Assembly: GCA_963575745.1 (NCBI GenBank)
Contig: CAUYUJ010004347.1
Coordinates: forward strand, 377,347 to 441,346
DNA: 64,000 bases
Origin: Prorocentrum cordatum
Lineage: Eukaryota > Sar > Dinophyceae > Prorocentrales > Prorocentraceae
Direction of reading: 5' to 3'
Shown here piece by piece: positions 31,641 to 43,044 of this stretch. The notes beneath the pieces were generated by a model. The model did no database searches. It worked only from the letters and a program-made list of their open reading frames with translations, and had not been told where the DNA came from. Made by a program: the position numbers and the translations under genes. Numbering within the stretch: position 1 is the first letter of the stretch; every line of letters begins with the position of its first letter.

Positions 31641-32307
31641 AAAAAGAAACATGGAGGAAGGATAACGAATAACATTAGTATAGCGGCGATGCCAGACAAG
31701 GCAATCAGGAGTTATCGCTATATTGTCGACTTGACCTTCCTGCTATTCCGCCTGCATACCACACTTCAAGGACCAAGGTGCATGGCGCGAAGCGCCACTG
31801 CAGTCTTGTGTACATATATATATATGTATGTTCATGCGTTTATAGGCCCACATGCAGACTCATGTATGTATGCACGCGGAGGGCGTTGTTCCCACGTTTG
31901 GGAGATCTACGCTTTCTCGTCTTATTTGTGGACGCACTGCTTGCAGCGTGTTCAGGTCCAGGATCGGCCCATGGCCCACCTGTCCGTGTAACGTCCTTTA
32001 CCATCGCGTGTTCAGCGGTTTCCCATATATCAAAATACGGCCTGCCTGAAGCCCACATCTTGGGGCCGCCGTTCTTAACACGTTTTGCAACGTCGAGGGC
32101 GAACCTTAGGAAACACAACAAGCTGCTCCAGACGTTTTTTCACACCAGTTCTTGCTTAGCGATTCGTGACGACACATGGTCGCTGGCGAAAAGTTCTTGT
32201 GCACGCTCCCTGCGTTGATGTCCCGCATGTGATCCTGATTCAGACCTCCAGACACCTCCTCCTCCTCCTCCTCCGCCTCGGCTCCTGCGCGGATGATGTA
32301 GAAGTCG
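31641..32307. other. Non-coding stretch, nothing recognised
   Basis: Mixed sequence with a short (TA)n near 31811. No domain, repeat family or RNA gene is recognised. Confidence 0.5.
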
Positions 32308-32856
32308 TTGTTCAATCAGATTCGCCTCCTGTCCCTCCTATATGCCACCTTCGTGCTCGCCGAGCGCTTGGCCAGACTAGCACTGCAGCTCTACAAGGGT
32401 GCAGCAGTTCCGTTGCCAGTCGCGTTCACGATGGTAGGTCGTGTACTGATCTCCCAGCTCATTGCTCAGCCTGTCCCCGCTTGGGAATCATTTCAGGTGC
32501 GCCCATGGGCCAAGTATATCAGGGTGCTAGTCAGTCCCGGGGCCAGCCAGCGTGGAATGTGGCGCGAGGCCCGCGAAGAATGGTTGTCCAGGAGTTGTGC
32601 GATTGCCCGTGCCAGCGCACCCAGCGAGGCGGCAATAAGACTGTACGAGACCGCATGTCTGTCAGTTCTTGTCTGTCTGTGCCGAGAGGTCGCTCGCAAA
32701 GAATCTGTCGCCCTCCACAAGCTCCTTCGCCTCCCTCTCAGTACCTTCTTCCCTGCACGACTGTACCGGGGTGTGCAAGTGGCTGCGATCGGGATGTCCC
32801 ACCAGTGTTCAGGTGTATTCTGTTGGTTGTTTGGCGTGCGTCGACACACTCATTGA
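32308..32856 (+). pseudogene. LINE fragment, region after the RT active site
   Basis: An 182-residue open frame contains WAKYIRVLVSPGASQRGMWR near residue 68 and LYETACLSVLVCLCREVARK near residue 110. This resembles the segment after the reverse transcriptase active site of dinoflagellate LINEs, where AKYLGVxxGPGAxxxxW is followed by a helical block. Neither the YxDD box nor an endonuclease is nearby, so it is a truncated relic. It differs from the equivalent parts of the three large LINEs in this window and so represents a further lineage. The family call rests on remembered motif order. Confidence 0.5.
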
Positions 32857-34304
32857 CTAAATGGGAGCGGGACTTCTGACTAGTTGCGGGAGGGTGCGGA
32901 CATCCAAGGCCTACACGTGCGCGTGCGCAAAGGTCTCCTTTGTGCACCCTGCTGGGTGCATGAGCGAGGCGTGCTACAACACGATCGACAATGCTCCAGA
33001 GACTGCCGCGGCCTCCGATTGCCAGCGGCCCGAACTCAAGCAGCCGTCGACGCTGCTACTGGCCCGCAGGACGCGCCGTTGCCAGGGGAGGACGGGCTTC
33101 CACAGCTCGGTATTCTGTCAGCCGCCGCTCCGCGGCCTGGTGGAGGCGCTGGAGGTTCGGGTGGTCGGGGTCGGGGTCGTCTGGGTCGTGAGCAGGGGTG
33201 TGGAGGCGGGGCAAGGACCTCATGGCGCCTTGGTCTCCTAGCTCGTGCGATCAGGATTCCCAGATCTATTGTATGAGCTGATCCTGTGGAGGCGGTAAGG
33301 CGCGGCTCCCTCCCGAACCACTGTCCCTCGCCGCTGTGCAGGGAAGGTGGCTCGCAGACTCAGACGTGCAATGCGTAGCCCACCTTACAATCCTCGCTCG
33401 GAGGGTGGATTGCCAGCCACAGAGATAATATTCTCACGCTACTCACGTGCAGGTTTGGCTGCCCTGGTCACCCCGACTCGCTCCTTCACTACCTCTCCTG
33501 CCCCCGCTTGCTTCACATCCTTGCACTACCCCGCCTGCACATTCCCACCGTCCCCCCTCCTGTGGTCCGGCCTCGGGAAGGAGGAGGAGTGTGACGGCAG
33601 CGATCTCACAATCGAGATTTTAGTTCAGCGTATTTGATCTTCTGAATACCCGCGCCGATCTTGCAGTAATCCCATCGCAGCTCAGTCGAAGCTCAGCAAC
33701 TATGCTCACGACGCTTCAGCACGGCATGCTGCTCTTGTCCGTCGGTAACTTGGCTGCCTTCGTATTGGACGTGCATTCCTCATTCTCCGCCTCCGCCTCC
33801 CCTTTTCCTCCCTCTTCCTGCTCCTCCTCCTCCTCCGCCTCTTCTCTCTACACTGAGCTCCTCCTCGTTCTCTTCCTCCTCCCGAACGCACTTCTCAAAA
33901 GGCTGGACGCTGAGCGCGCTGAGCTGGCCGCGGCGCAGGAGGAGCTGGCGCAGGCGCGCGCTCAGGCTGCGGAGGCGCCCCGCGGCGGCCGTGACACCGA
34001 CCCCACCCCAGTGCATTGCAAGGCCCTCGCGCACGCGCTCAGCGTCGGCTGCAGGTACGTAAGAGTGACCTTTCGCTGGAGTGATTGTTGGTGCGAGCAC
34101 ACCGGGGCCCCCAGAAGAGTGAACACGATACGTTCAGCAGCGTCTTGTGCCTCGAGCTGCGTGCGGGGGGCGGGTGTTGGTCAGGGCCATCACATCTTCC
34201 GGATTACGAGGGACTCTCGTCTCCTCTCAACCCCCGTTCCTCGCCCCCCACCCCTCACTCGTCCGCGCACATCTTAGATGCTCCGACTCTAATTCGACAC
34301 CGGT
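32857..34304. other. Mostly non-coding; one possible coiled-coil exon
   Basis: 33893-34054 on the plus strand encodes a helical, charged stretch (LLKRLDAERAELAAAQEELA). It is followed at 34055 by a consensus-like splice donor (GCAG|GTACGT), so it may be a single exon of an unresolved gene. CT-rich DNA (33780-33845) precedes it, as before a splice acceptor. No partner exon is recognised. The remainder holds nothing I can name. Confidence 0.35.
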
Positions 34305-34400
34305 TCGATTCAAATTCGACTCAGATTCGACTCAGGTTCGGCTCAGGTTCGATTCAAGGTCGACTCGAATCAGCGGACGTTCGACGCAGCTTCGACGCAC
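34305..34400. repeat. 11-bp minisatellite, unit TTCGACTCAGR
   Basis: About eight imperfect units such as TTCGATTCAAA, TTCGACTCAGA, TTCGACTCAGG, TTCGGCTCAGG and TTCGACGCAGC. Confidence 0.85.
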
Positions 34401-35260
34401 GAGTGTAGCGAGTGGCTTCAGGAAGGTCCCCAGAATGGGCATCAACAAGTCTCGGGCCATATGATGCGCCAACCCTCCTCTCCTTGGCAAGCCCCCGTCG
34501 GCGCACGCGGCCCTGGGTCGGCGGAGCTGCACGCACGAGCAGGGCGTCGCTCGCATTTCCGTCCCCCCCCATTGCGGCTCCTGGGCCCGCAGGCTTCGCG
34601 CCAGCAGCGCGAGGAGGCCGCTTCTTGGCGCCAGAATCTGGCCAAGGTCTCGCAGGCGCGTGGGCGCGGCGCGCGCGCGCGAGCGCTGGAACCCGGAATC
34701 GTTGAATCTAATTTGGATCCCCGATGGGCTTGCGGTGAAGACGCTGATGTATGGAGCAGGGGCCTCAAAGGGCACTGGAAACGACAGGGCGGGAGTGCAA
34801 GAGTTTTGTCAGATCTGTTACTGCTTCGAAATGCGTTCGGTTTGGACCCTTCTTTCGCCACGGGTGCACCGTGTTCGTTTCCTTTGGTGGGAGCCTGGTT
34901 CAGACCACTGCTCGTTGACCGGATCCGAGCCCATGCCAAACCGGTTCCAATCCTATGTAGCATCTTCGGACTGCTCAGGCCGTTTCGGTGACTCGTCTTT
35001 TGCCCCTTTCGGTGAACTATGTCCTTGCACTGTTCATGGTCAAGAGGTAGCTGTTCGAAAACTTTAAAATGTGCTGTGCCGTTTCCAGGGTCCACGGGCT
35101 CAGGTGTTGGGGTTCGGGCGAGAGTCTAGCTTCCGAAGCTAAATCGGGGAACCTGTCCGTGCCGAGGCTCGCCGTGGCCAGAAAAATGTTTCGTTCTCTA
35201 TTCGCCCTTCCTGGTGTTTGCACGGTGACTGGAACATGCCCGCGTTGTCCGTCTCAAGAG
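34401..35260. other. Non-coding stretch, nothing recognised
   Basis: Mixed sequence, partly GC-rich, without a recognisable gene or repeat. Confidence 0.5.
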
Positions 35261-35472
35261 TTGATGGGCCTGTTTTCCACCACCACCACCACCATAAGCT
35301 AGAGGGGGAGTGGGGGAGTGGGTCCTCCTCCTTCTCCTCCTCCACCTCCTCCTCCTCCTTCTCCTCCTCCTCCTCCTCTTCGTCGTCCTCCTCCTCCTAA
35401 TCCTCCACCTCCTTGCCCCCTCCAACTTATGGTGGTGGTGGTGGTGGTGGTGGTGGAAAACAGGCCCATCAA
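35261..35472. mobile_element. MITE-like element, TTGATGGGCC ends (copy 3, best preserved)
   Basis: TTGATGGGCCTGTTTTCCAC plus (CAC)n and CATAAGCTAGAGGGGG on the left is mirrored on the right by CCCCCTCCAACTTATGG, (TGG)n and GGAAAACAGGCCCATCAA. The core is (TCC)n. GAG flanks both ends (CAAGAG if the terminal CAA is counted), again fitting a 3-bp target duplication. No coding capacity. Confidence 0.8.
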
Positions 35473-35634
35473 GAGCGGCCGACGCGGGCGCCCAAGAGGC
35501 CTCCGAGGCGGGCCGAAGGGATGACCCACGGCCCGAGGAGAAGGCCCCCAGAGAGAGGCATCCGAGAGGGGGTCTGCGGGTGGGGGGTCAGAGGCGGCCT
35601 TGGCCCAAGGCGAGGAGGAGGAGGAGGAGGAGGA

Positions 35635-35680
35635 GGGTCAAGGGTCACGGGTCAAGGGTCAAGGGTCACAGGTCAACTAT
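35635..35680. repeat. 7-bp tandem repeat GGGTCAM
   Basis: About six units alternating GGGTCAA and GGGTCAC/ACAGGTCAA, just upstream of the LINE ORF1-like start. Confidence 0.85.
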
Positions 35681-35740
35681 TGCGCATACCATCATTTCAC
35701 ATCAATCGTTCCGCTCGGCATCAGGTCCACAGTTGGAGCC

Positions 35741-36540
35741 ATGGATCAGCAGTCTTTCGGAGAGATGTTGAAGGGAGTTGTCAAGCAGGGGATTAAGGAG
35801 TAGTTGAAGCCTATCCGCGAGTCGACCGCCTCGACGAATCAAAAGGTCGACGATATCGGTAAGACAGTTGAGGGTCACAGCCAGCAGATCGCCGCAGTGC
35901 AATCTCAGATTGGACAGTCGGGCTGCGGTGCGGGGGGCGATACTGGGAGCGGAAGCGGGAGTGGAAGTGGGGGCACATTCGTTCCGGCCTATTTCACGAT
36001 CGACGGCTTCTCGACCTGGGACGATCGCCGGGCCACGGGGATCTCGAGGATGGACGCAGAGCCCTTCATGGCACGATTGAAGGATCATCTTCCTGAGTCG
36101 CTACGTTCCAAAGTTCAAGAGTTCGAGTTGTTCGTCAGCCGCTCAAAAAGCATTCGCGTGCACGTTACCTCTCACGCAGTGGAGATCGCATTGATCTACA
36201 AAGAGTTTCTGGAGAACGAGGCGAACTACTGGAACAACCGCAAGCTATGGACCTATGCTCAGAGGTCCCACCCTGACCAGATCCACTACGAGAAGATCGG
36301 CAAGGCTAGGGCCTTCCTGGACTATAACGCTAAAGCCTCCCAGCATAATGCGACCGCCAAATGCTCCTACAACCCCCACTGGGTGTTCACGCGCAACTTC
36401 GATGGGGAGGACGTGGAGATGGGGTACGCCGGCGCGAAGGGGGACACGTGGTGGAACGAGGCTAACACGCAGCGAGCGTTCAACATGGACTCCGCTGCGA
36501 TGGACAAAGAGATGTGGACATTCAAGCGGGCGCGAGCTGC
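35741..36540 (+). pseudogene. LINE ORF1-like domain with premature stop
   Basis: The frame begins MDQQSFGEMLKGVVKQGIKE at 35741, meets an in-frame TAG at 35801, and stays open in the same frame to 36622. After a Gly/Ser linker it reads YFTIDGFSTWDDRRATGISR, MARLKDHLPESLRSKVQEFE, SKSIRVHVTSHAVEIALIYK and ARAFLDYNAKASQHNATAKC. This order matches the conserved domain (GFCxxKDxxxxGLxRxxA, LxxxLPxxLxxxVxxFE, NFxIRVxV) found upstream of the endonuclease in many dinoflagellate LINEs, by memory. It probably has an RNA-binding, ORF1-like role. An (AC)n run at 36543-36590 replaces the tail of the domain. It is the 5' part of the decayed element that continues to about 42900. Confidence 0.6.
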
Positions 36541-36541
36541 C

Positions 36542-36542
<1 letters not shown>

Positions 36543-36590
<48 letters not shown>
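36543..36590. repeat. (AC)n microsatellite inside the LINE
   Basis: A pure CA/AC dinucleotide run separates the ORF1-like part from the endonuclease part of the LINE. Confidence 0.97.
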
Positions 36591-36595
<5 letters not shown>

Positions 36596-36691
36596 TTCAC
36601 ACATAGCATGGGTAACATGTAACACTGGTGAGAAAGGGAAGGCCGCCGCTGGCAACATCTGCAAGTACCTCCGGTAGTACGTGGGGGGTTT

Positions 36692-38069
36692 GTGGCTTGC
36701 CTACAACAAATTCCGACTTGGGGGGTTATCAACGGTTTCACGTATAGCGGCCATACCGTAGTAGCAGTTGGTATTTGTGATTGCACTTTTCTTGTTCTTA
36801 GATCTTGGATACCGGAGGGTAGGAACTTTACCACCGGACAGTATCGGCGTGGCGTCGTGTTCCACAATACCATTTTCATGTCAGCACACATCCTACACAT
36901 CCTAGACCACCTTGAAGAGGATGGACGTGCCAGCGAGGTCTTCCAGGGCACCGTCGACTTCGTGTACGAAATTCGTAGCGACAGTCAGCACGTAGATTAT
37001 CAAATCGTGGTCGGAGTTGATGCCAATGTTCAGTTCCCATGCAACTACGAGGACCTGGCAGGCCCACTGGTGTACAAGCGGAAACGGCAATATCCACCAG
37101 GACCCGTCCGTGTGACATCGTCGTGGTTGGCTGCTCTCGGCGCGCGAGCAGCCAACTCTTTTCCTGGATCAGGAGATGATGATCGTGCGCTGCCGCTCTG
37201 GACTCGTGCCGTGAAACACCAGCCGGAGTCCAGGTCTCAAATCGATTATTTATGTACGTCGCCTGGCTTGGCGGGGTCTGCACGGGTGGTTCACATCAAG
37301 AGGAAGGTTTTCCACAAATCGGATCATCCACCCCTCGGTGGGAAGTTACAGTTTATCCGAGCCGTGGGGACGGGAGTCCCGACCACCAAGGGGGATCATT
37401 GGATGGAAGCCGTGCAACGAATCGAGTTTGCACCAGTTTTGTTTGAATTGTGCTCGGTATGGGGAGTGCGATTTGTCTAGCATGCAGGCTGGTTTTCTGA
37501 AGTCCGCTTCGACTGCCCAGCACGACACCCGCGGGAGGAAACGCCCCGAGCCGGAAAATTCTCTCAGCAAGAAGGTGCAGCAAGCTAGGAAGTGCGTAGC
37601 AAATTCTACAGCGGACACCCGGAAGGACGCGGTCATCCAGGTGAGGCGCATCCGTCGTAATACTCGGCGGTGGCGAGGCGAGAGTCAGCTGGCCAAGTTG
37701 TCGAGTGCCCAGCCGCAGATACCAAGTCTTGTGCACTTGAGGATGTTACGACAGCTGGCCGCCGACAGAACTTTGTGGTGGGCGGGCTTGAAAGATTTTG
37801 GGGAGCGGCGATTCGGGGATCCAAGGAACAACGCTGTACAGCAACATCTCCGGCTAGAGTCTCTTGCAAGCGTGAGCCGGAATCCGAGGCTTGACGGTCG
37901 CAGCCTTCCTGTCTTAGAGTTCTTCCACGTCGTCTCTGGCAGCGCGGGCATGCAATTTGGGGCGGTCGCCGGGGTGGGCGGCGCTCCGCCGGACATCTGC
38001 GAAGCGTTACCTTTCAAATTCCGTATACAAGATATGGAAGTTATGTCAGACGCGGTACTTGAGCAATGA
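36692..38069 (+). pseudogene. LINE APE-type endonuclease and linker, decayed
   Basis: The frame at 36692-37480 contains MSAHILHILDHLEEDGRASE, VVGVDANVQ, ALGARAANSF, a WTR block, SRSQIDYLCTSP near residue 190 and HKSDHPPLGGKLQF near residue 220. The VGVDANVQ, SQIDYL and SDHPPL motifs correspond to catalytic and scaffold residues of apurinic-like endonucleases (GxDxN, IDY, SDHxP). The N-terminal catalytic Asn and Glu region is missing or unrecognisable, so the domain is truncated at the (AC)n run. From 37480 another frame carries the linker between endonuclease and reverse transcriptase (RKRPEPENSLSKKVQQARKC), ending at 38069. Confidence 0.75.
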
Positions 38070-38087
38070 TTTTGAGGATCCGCCGAC

Positions 38088-39120
38088 TTGGAAATCATCG
38101 ACTACATTGGCATCTCCAAGCTGGCAAACCCCATTGCGTTCGATGAGTTTCGATACATATGCAAATTCCATTGCTTTGGAAAGTGGTATTCTCGGAGCTT
38201 GCAGCCTCTCTCGCGGCAGTCGCAGCCCGTGAGTCGTGTGGCAGCCTTTGGTTTCAAGGCAGGCTTTTCGTTTGACGACATTATCGCAGTCCTAGCCCAG
38301 GCCGTGACGATTGCAAGACAGTTGGGCCTGCCGCTCGTCCTGGGCACGTTGGACGTCAAGACAGCCTTCGACAGAATCGTGCACAACCACTTGTCTCGAA
38401 TACTTATGACGCATGGTGTGCGCCCGAACTTGGTTCGCGCAGCGTTGCGGGAAATGTCCATTTTGTCTTGCACAACGCTTCCAGGCGCGACTGCTCCCAC
38501 TTGAACTCGGCGGCTAGAAAGGGGGAGTGGGACCCCCCGACCTTTTTAATTGTATGGTGGAGTGCTTCCTTGAACCCAGTGTGGACAGTTGGCTGAGCAG
38601 GCAGCTTGGCTTTCGCAGTAGCGACGAGGGCGACTTGCTAAACCAAATCATGGTCCAAGAACTCACGGCGAGTATAGAATTCACCTGGAAGAAGCCTTCC
38701 CTCGAGGTGATGGCGCACGGGTGATTGGCAGAGGAGAGCACTGCAGCGCCGATTATCTGGCAGCGGGCCGGCAAGAAGCTGTTCATTTTGTTGCGGTGGA
38801 CCATGCGGTTCTTTTGGGCGCGCGCGTCAGTTCCAAAGCAGACGCTGCATCGGCTGTGGAACACCGACTGGGGGAAGCGGAAGATGATTGGGTTCACGCG
38901 AAGGCTTTCCGAAGCAGAGGCTCCATCAAGAGCAAGCTGAGGGCGTGGTGCGGCGGGCCGGCGGCCAGCGTGATGCTGGGCGCATGCGCGCGGCACGTGA
39001 GCCGTCATCTTTGCCATGCTTTCGGAATTGCAATTTCTACGAAAAACGCTTCGTCTACGCTGGAGGCCAGACGAGGGCGCAAAGGCTGCTAATTTGAAGG
39101 AGTTTCTGTGGAACTACCGT
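38088..39120 (+). pseudogene. LINE reverse transcriptase, decayed; interrupted at 3' end
   Basis: The first frame (to 38504) has FGFKAGFSFDDIIAVLAQAV and LVLGTLDVKTAFDRIVHNHL, motif A with its catalytic Asp. The next (38527-38724) has DLFNCMVECFLEP and LNQIMVQELTAS, where the family normally has LNxIWFADD, so the YxDD-type box is destroyed. Then 38730-38990 carries ADYLAAGRQE, VLLGARVSSKADAASAVEHR, AEDDWVHAKAFRSRGSIKSK and LRAWCGGPAASVMLGACA, which matches the post-active-site region. 39016 onward has LRKTLRLRWRPDEGAKAANL. Several frame changes are needed. The family block stops at about 39120, where the satellite begins, and its continuation reappears at about 42000. Confidence 0.75.
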
Positions 39121-41690
39121 CATCCTCACCCCCGGCGCGGGGAGCACAGAGGCCCAGAGCGGCCTCCGGCACCGTTTCCGGACAGATCCGCTAGATCCGG
39201 TGGATCCGGTGCGTCGCGACGAATCCCAAACCGGCGCCCTCGCTTGAGACATCCTCACAAAACCGGCCCCGGGGGAGGTGCCCAGAGGAGCCGAGCGGCC
39301 TCCGGCACCGTTTCCGGACAGATCCGGTGGATCCGCCGACGAATCCCAAACCGGCGCCCTCGCTTGAGACATCCTCACAAAACCGGCCCCGGGGGAGGTG
39401 CCCAGAGGAGCCCAGAGCGGCCTCCGGCACCGTTTCCGGACAGATCCGCTGGATCCGTGGATCCGCCGACGAATCCCAAACCGGCGCCCTCGCTTGAGAC
39501 ATCCTCACAAAACCGGCCCCGGGGGAGGTGCCCAGAGGAGCCCAGAGCGGCCTCCGGCACCGTTTCCGACAGATCCGCTGGATCCGGTGACGAATCCCAA
39601 ACCGGCGCCCTCGTGAGACATCCTCCAAAACCGGCCCCGGGGGAGGTGCCCAGAGGAGCCCAGAGCGGCCTCCGGCACCGTTTCCGGACGGATCCGGAGA
39701 TCCGCTGGATCCGGGGACGAATCCCAAACCGGCGCCCTCGCTTGAGACATCCTCACAAAACCGGCCCCGGGGGAGGTGCCCAGAGGAGCCCAGAGCGGCC
39801 TCCGGCACCGTTTCGGACAGATCCGGTGGATCCGGTGGATCCGCCGACGAATCCCAAACCGGCGCCCTCGCTTGAGACATCCTCACAAAACCGGCCCCGG
39901 GGGAGGTGCCCATGGAGGAGCCCAGAGCGGCCTCCGGCACCGTTTCTGGACAGATCCGGTGGATCCGGTGGATCCGCCGACGAATCCCAAACCGGCGCCC
40001 TCGCTTGAGACATCCTCACAAAACCGGCCCCGGGGGAGGTGCCCAGAGGAGCCCAGAGCTGCCTCCGGCACCGTTTCCGGACAGATCCGGTGGATCCGGA
40101 TGACGAATCCCAAACCGGCGCCCTCGCTTGAGACATCCTCACAAAACCGGCCCCGGGGGAGGTGCCCAGAGGAGCCCAGAGCGGCTCCGGCACCGTTTCC
40201 GGACAGATCCGTGGATCCGCTGGATCCGGATCCGCCGACGAATCCCAAACCGGACGCCCTCGCTTGAGACATCCTCACAAAACCGGCCCCGGGGGAGGTG
40301 CCCAGAGGAGCCCAGAGCGGCCTCCGGCACCGTTTCCGGACAGATCCGGTGGATCCGGTGGATCCGGTGGATCCGCCGACGAATCCCAAACCGGCGCCCT
40401 CGCTTGAGACATCCTCACAAAACCGGCCCCGGGGGAGGTGCCCAGAGGAGCCCAGAGCGGCCTCCGGCACCGTTTCCGGACAGATCCGTGGATCCGCTGG
40501 ATCCCGCCGACGAATCCCAAACTGGCGCCCTCGCTTGAGACATCCTCACAAAACCGGCCCCGGGGGAGGTGCCCAGAGGAGCCCAGAGCGGCCTCCGGCA
40601 CCGTTTCCGGACAGATCCGGTGGATCCGGTGGATCCGCCGACGAATCCCAAACCGGCGCCCTCGCTTGAGACATCCTCACAAAACCGGCCCCGGGGGAGG
40701 TGCCCAGAGGAGCCCAGAGCGGCCTCCGGCACCGTTTCCGGACAGATCCGGTGGATCCCTGGATCCGCTGGATCCGGTGGATCCGCCGACGAATCCCAAA
40801 CCGGCGCCCTCGCTTGAGACATCCTCACAAAACCGGCCCCGGGGGAGGTGCCCAGAGGAGCCCAGAGCGGCCTCCGGCACCGTTTCCGGACAGATCCGCT
40901 GGATCCGCTGGATCCGGTGACGAATCCCAAACCGGCGCCCTCGCTTGAGACATCCTCACAAAACCGGCCCCGGGGGAGGTGCCCAGAGGAGCCCAGAGCG
41001 GCCTCCGGCACCGTTTCCGGACAGATCCGGTGGATCCACGAATCCCAAACCGGCGCCCTCGCTTGAGACATCCTCCAAAACCGGCCCCGGGGGAGGTGCC
41101 CAGAGGAGCCCAGAGCGGCCTCCGGCACCGTTTCCGGACGATGGATCCGGTGGATCCGGTGACGAATCCCAAACCGGCGCCCTCGCTTGAGACATCCTCA
41201 CAAAACCGGCCCCGGGGGAGGTGCCCAGAGGAGCCCAGAGCGGCCTCCGGCACCGTTTCCGGACAGATCCGGTGGATCCGGTGGATCCGCCGACGAATCC
41301 CAAACCGGCGCCCTCGCTTGAGACATCCTCACAAAACCGGCCCCGGGGGAGGTGCCCAGAGGAGCCCAGAGCGGCCTCCGGCACCGTTTCCGGACAGATC
41401 CGGTGGATCCGGTGGATCCGCCGACGAATCCCAAACCGGCGCCCTCGCTTGAGACATCCTCACAAAACCGGCCCCGGGGGAGGTGCCCAGAGGAGCCCAG
41501 AGCGGCCTCCGGCACCGTTTCCGGACAGATCCGTGGATCCGGTGGATCCGCCGACGAATCCCAAACCGGCGCCCTCGCTTGAGACATCCTCACAAAACCG
41601 GCCCCGGGGGAGGTGCCCAGAGGAGCCCCAGAGCGGCCTCCAGCACCGTTTCGGACAGATCCGGACAGATCCGTGATCCGCGACGGGGGA
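39121..41690. repeat. 131-bp satellite array, about 19-20 units, with nested 9-bp repeat
   Basis: The unit carries CGAATCCCAAACCGGCGCCC, TCGCTTGAGACATCCTCACA, AAACCGGCCCCGGGGGAGGT, GCCCAGAGGAGCCCAGAGCG and GCCTCCGGCACCGTTTCCGG. The unit length varies (about 119-147 bp) mainly through one to four copies of the 9-mer GATCCGSTG. Inter-unit identity is very high apart from that segment and a few single-base losses. Long open frames on both strands are a by-product of homogeneity. Every unit carries BamHI-like GGATCC sites. Confidence 0.95.
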
Positions 41691-41905
41691 GGTGCCCAGA
41701 GGAGGAATGAGGAGGAGAGGAGGAGGAGAGGAGGAGGACGAGGAGGAGGAGAGGAGGAGGAGGAGGAGGAGGAGGAGGAGGAGAACATGATGGAGCTGTG
41801 GGGTGGAGGAGGACAGACGGAGGCAAGAGAAGGATGGAGGAGGAGGAGGAGGAGGAGGAGGAGGAGGAGGAGGAGGAGGGGGAGGAGGAGGAGGAGGAGG
41901 AACCT
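41691..41905. repeat. (GGA)n tract ending the satellite insertion
   Basis: GGA triplets with one unique island (about 41785-41835). CATCCTCACCC at 41906-41916 follows directly and also occurs at 39121-39131, where the satellite starts. It may be a target duplication or a satellite remnant. Confidence 0.85.
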
Positions 41906-41984
41906 CATCCTCACCCTCGCCAACAGGCGCACGCACCTTCTTCTATATACAGAAACTCCCGATCAACCGCAGAGCGGCCGGCTA

Positions 41985-42900
41985 GTATTCGCACAGCTGC
42001 ATTAATCAGGAAGTGCATGCAGATTCACAACAAGACGCTCCTTTACATCCGGGTGCTTCGTGCTGCATTCAAAATCGCTCGGCGGGAAGAATCACTCCGC
42101 GGGAGCGAAAGGCGCAGCACCCCGGCTAGCATCAGGAGTTTCCGGTTCCGCGAGTGGTGGGAATACTACCAGTATTTTAGAGAGTACAGAAAGCGACGGC
42201 GCCTCGGCATGCTGCACGCCGCCGGGGGGAAGTATTCTCATTGGGAAGATGTCTTCTGTGAGTTTGTTGGTGTCAAGTGGAGACAGCGGCGCGATGACTG
42301 CACGTCGATGTTGGAATGGATGCGCTACTTCGATTCGTTGTCCAACCACGTATGTCATCAATGGGACCTGCCAGCAATGGCTCCTGGGCGCGAATCTCTC
42401 CAAGAAGCGGTGCCGGATTGAGGACCTGCCCGCCAGCCACGGGAAGGACGGTTGCGACGCGAATTGGTTCGAATGGGATTCCCGGGCCGCTAGGTTCGTC
42501 ATCGCGTGCGATTGCCAGCCGTTGGTGGACGTGGTCATGGGCAGAAGCCTTCCAGAGGAATCCAGAAAACCCAGTGCTCCTCTCAAACAGTTGTACCAAT
42601 ATTGCGCGCTTATTTGAAGAAGTTTGGCTACCCCATCAAACTCATCGAGACCCGGTCTTTTGGAGAAGCCGTGACCACAACCAGAAGGCCGATTACCTCG
42701 CCAACGTCACGATGGATATCGGGAGCTCCTGGCGGGAAGGCTTTCAGTTGTTGCCTGACCGCCGGCTATGCGATGCTGTGCCGGTGGCGCACGGCGACGG
42801 CGGCCGCCGTGCCACGGCCGCAGCGTGGATGGTTTTGTCTTCATTGTCGCCATGGCCAGCGCGCATTGGACGAGGACGTGGCGACGTCTTCATGTAATGC
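41985..42900 (+). pseudogene. LINE C-terminal region with RNase H relic
   Basis: Sequence resumes with TAALIRKCMQIHNKTLLYIR and VLRAAFKIARREESL, then FREWWEYYQYFREYRKRRRL and WEDVFCEFVGVKWRQRRDD. This is the helical region that follows RLRWRPDE in the same LINE family. In a further frame an RNase H relic is visible: FVIACDCQPLVDVVMGRSLP, then HRDPVFWRSRDHNQKADYLA and NVTMDIGSSWREGF, corresponding to the third and fourth acidic positions (DCQ and ADYL). The first two acidic positions are not clear. It is the 3' part of the element beginning at 35741. Confidence 0.7.
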
Positions 42901-43044
42901 CGAGGCGCAGGCTCTGCATGCATGTGTTGATTTCTTAATTCATAGGTTGATCTGTTGAGAGCACGCATGGCCATGCGCCAACCAAGTTTTAACTGCCAAA
43001 TCCGGCTGGCCGTGCACGGCCTCAGGCTGAGCCGAGAACCGAGA

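Noticed and set aside
35635-35680. GGGTCAA repeats as telomere-like sequence
   Set aside because: Only about six imperfect units. The plant-type telomere repeat expected in dinoflagellates is TTTAGGG, and the position is internal.
39016-41932. Many open frames of 60-330 codons on both strands
   Set aside because: They arise from the homogeneous satellite, repeat the same peptide in every frame and change frame with each length variant. There is no family resemblance.
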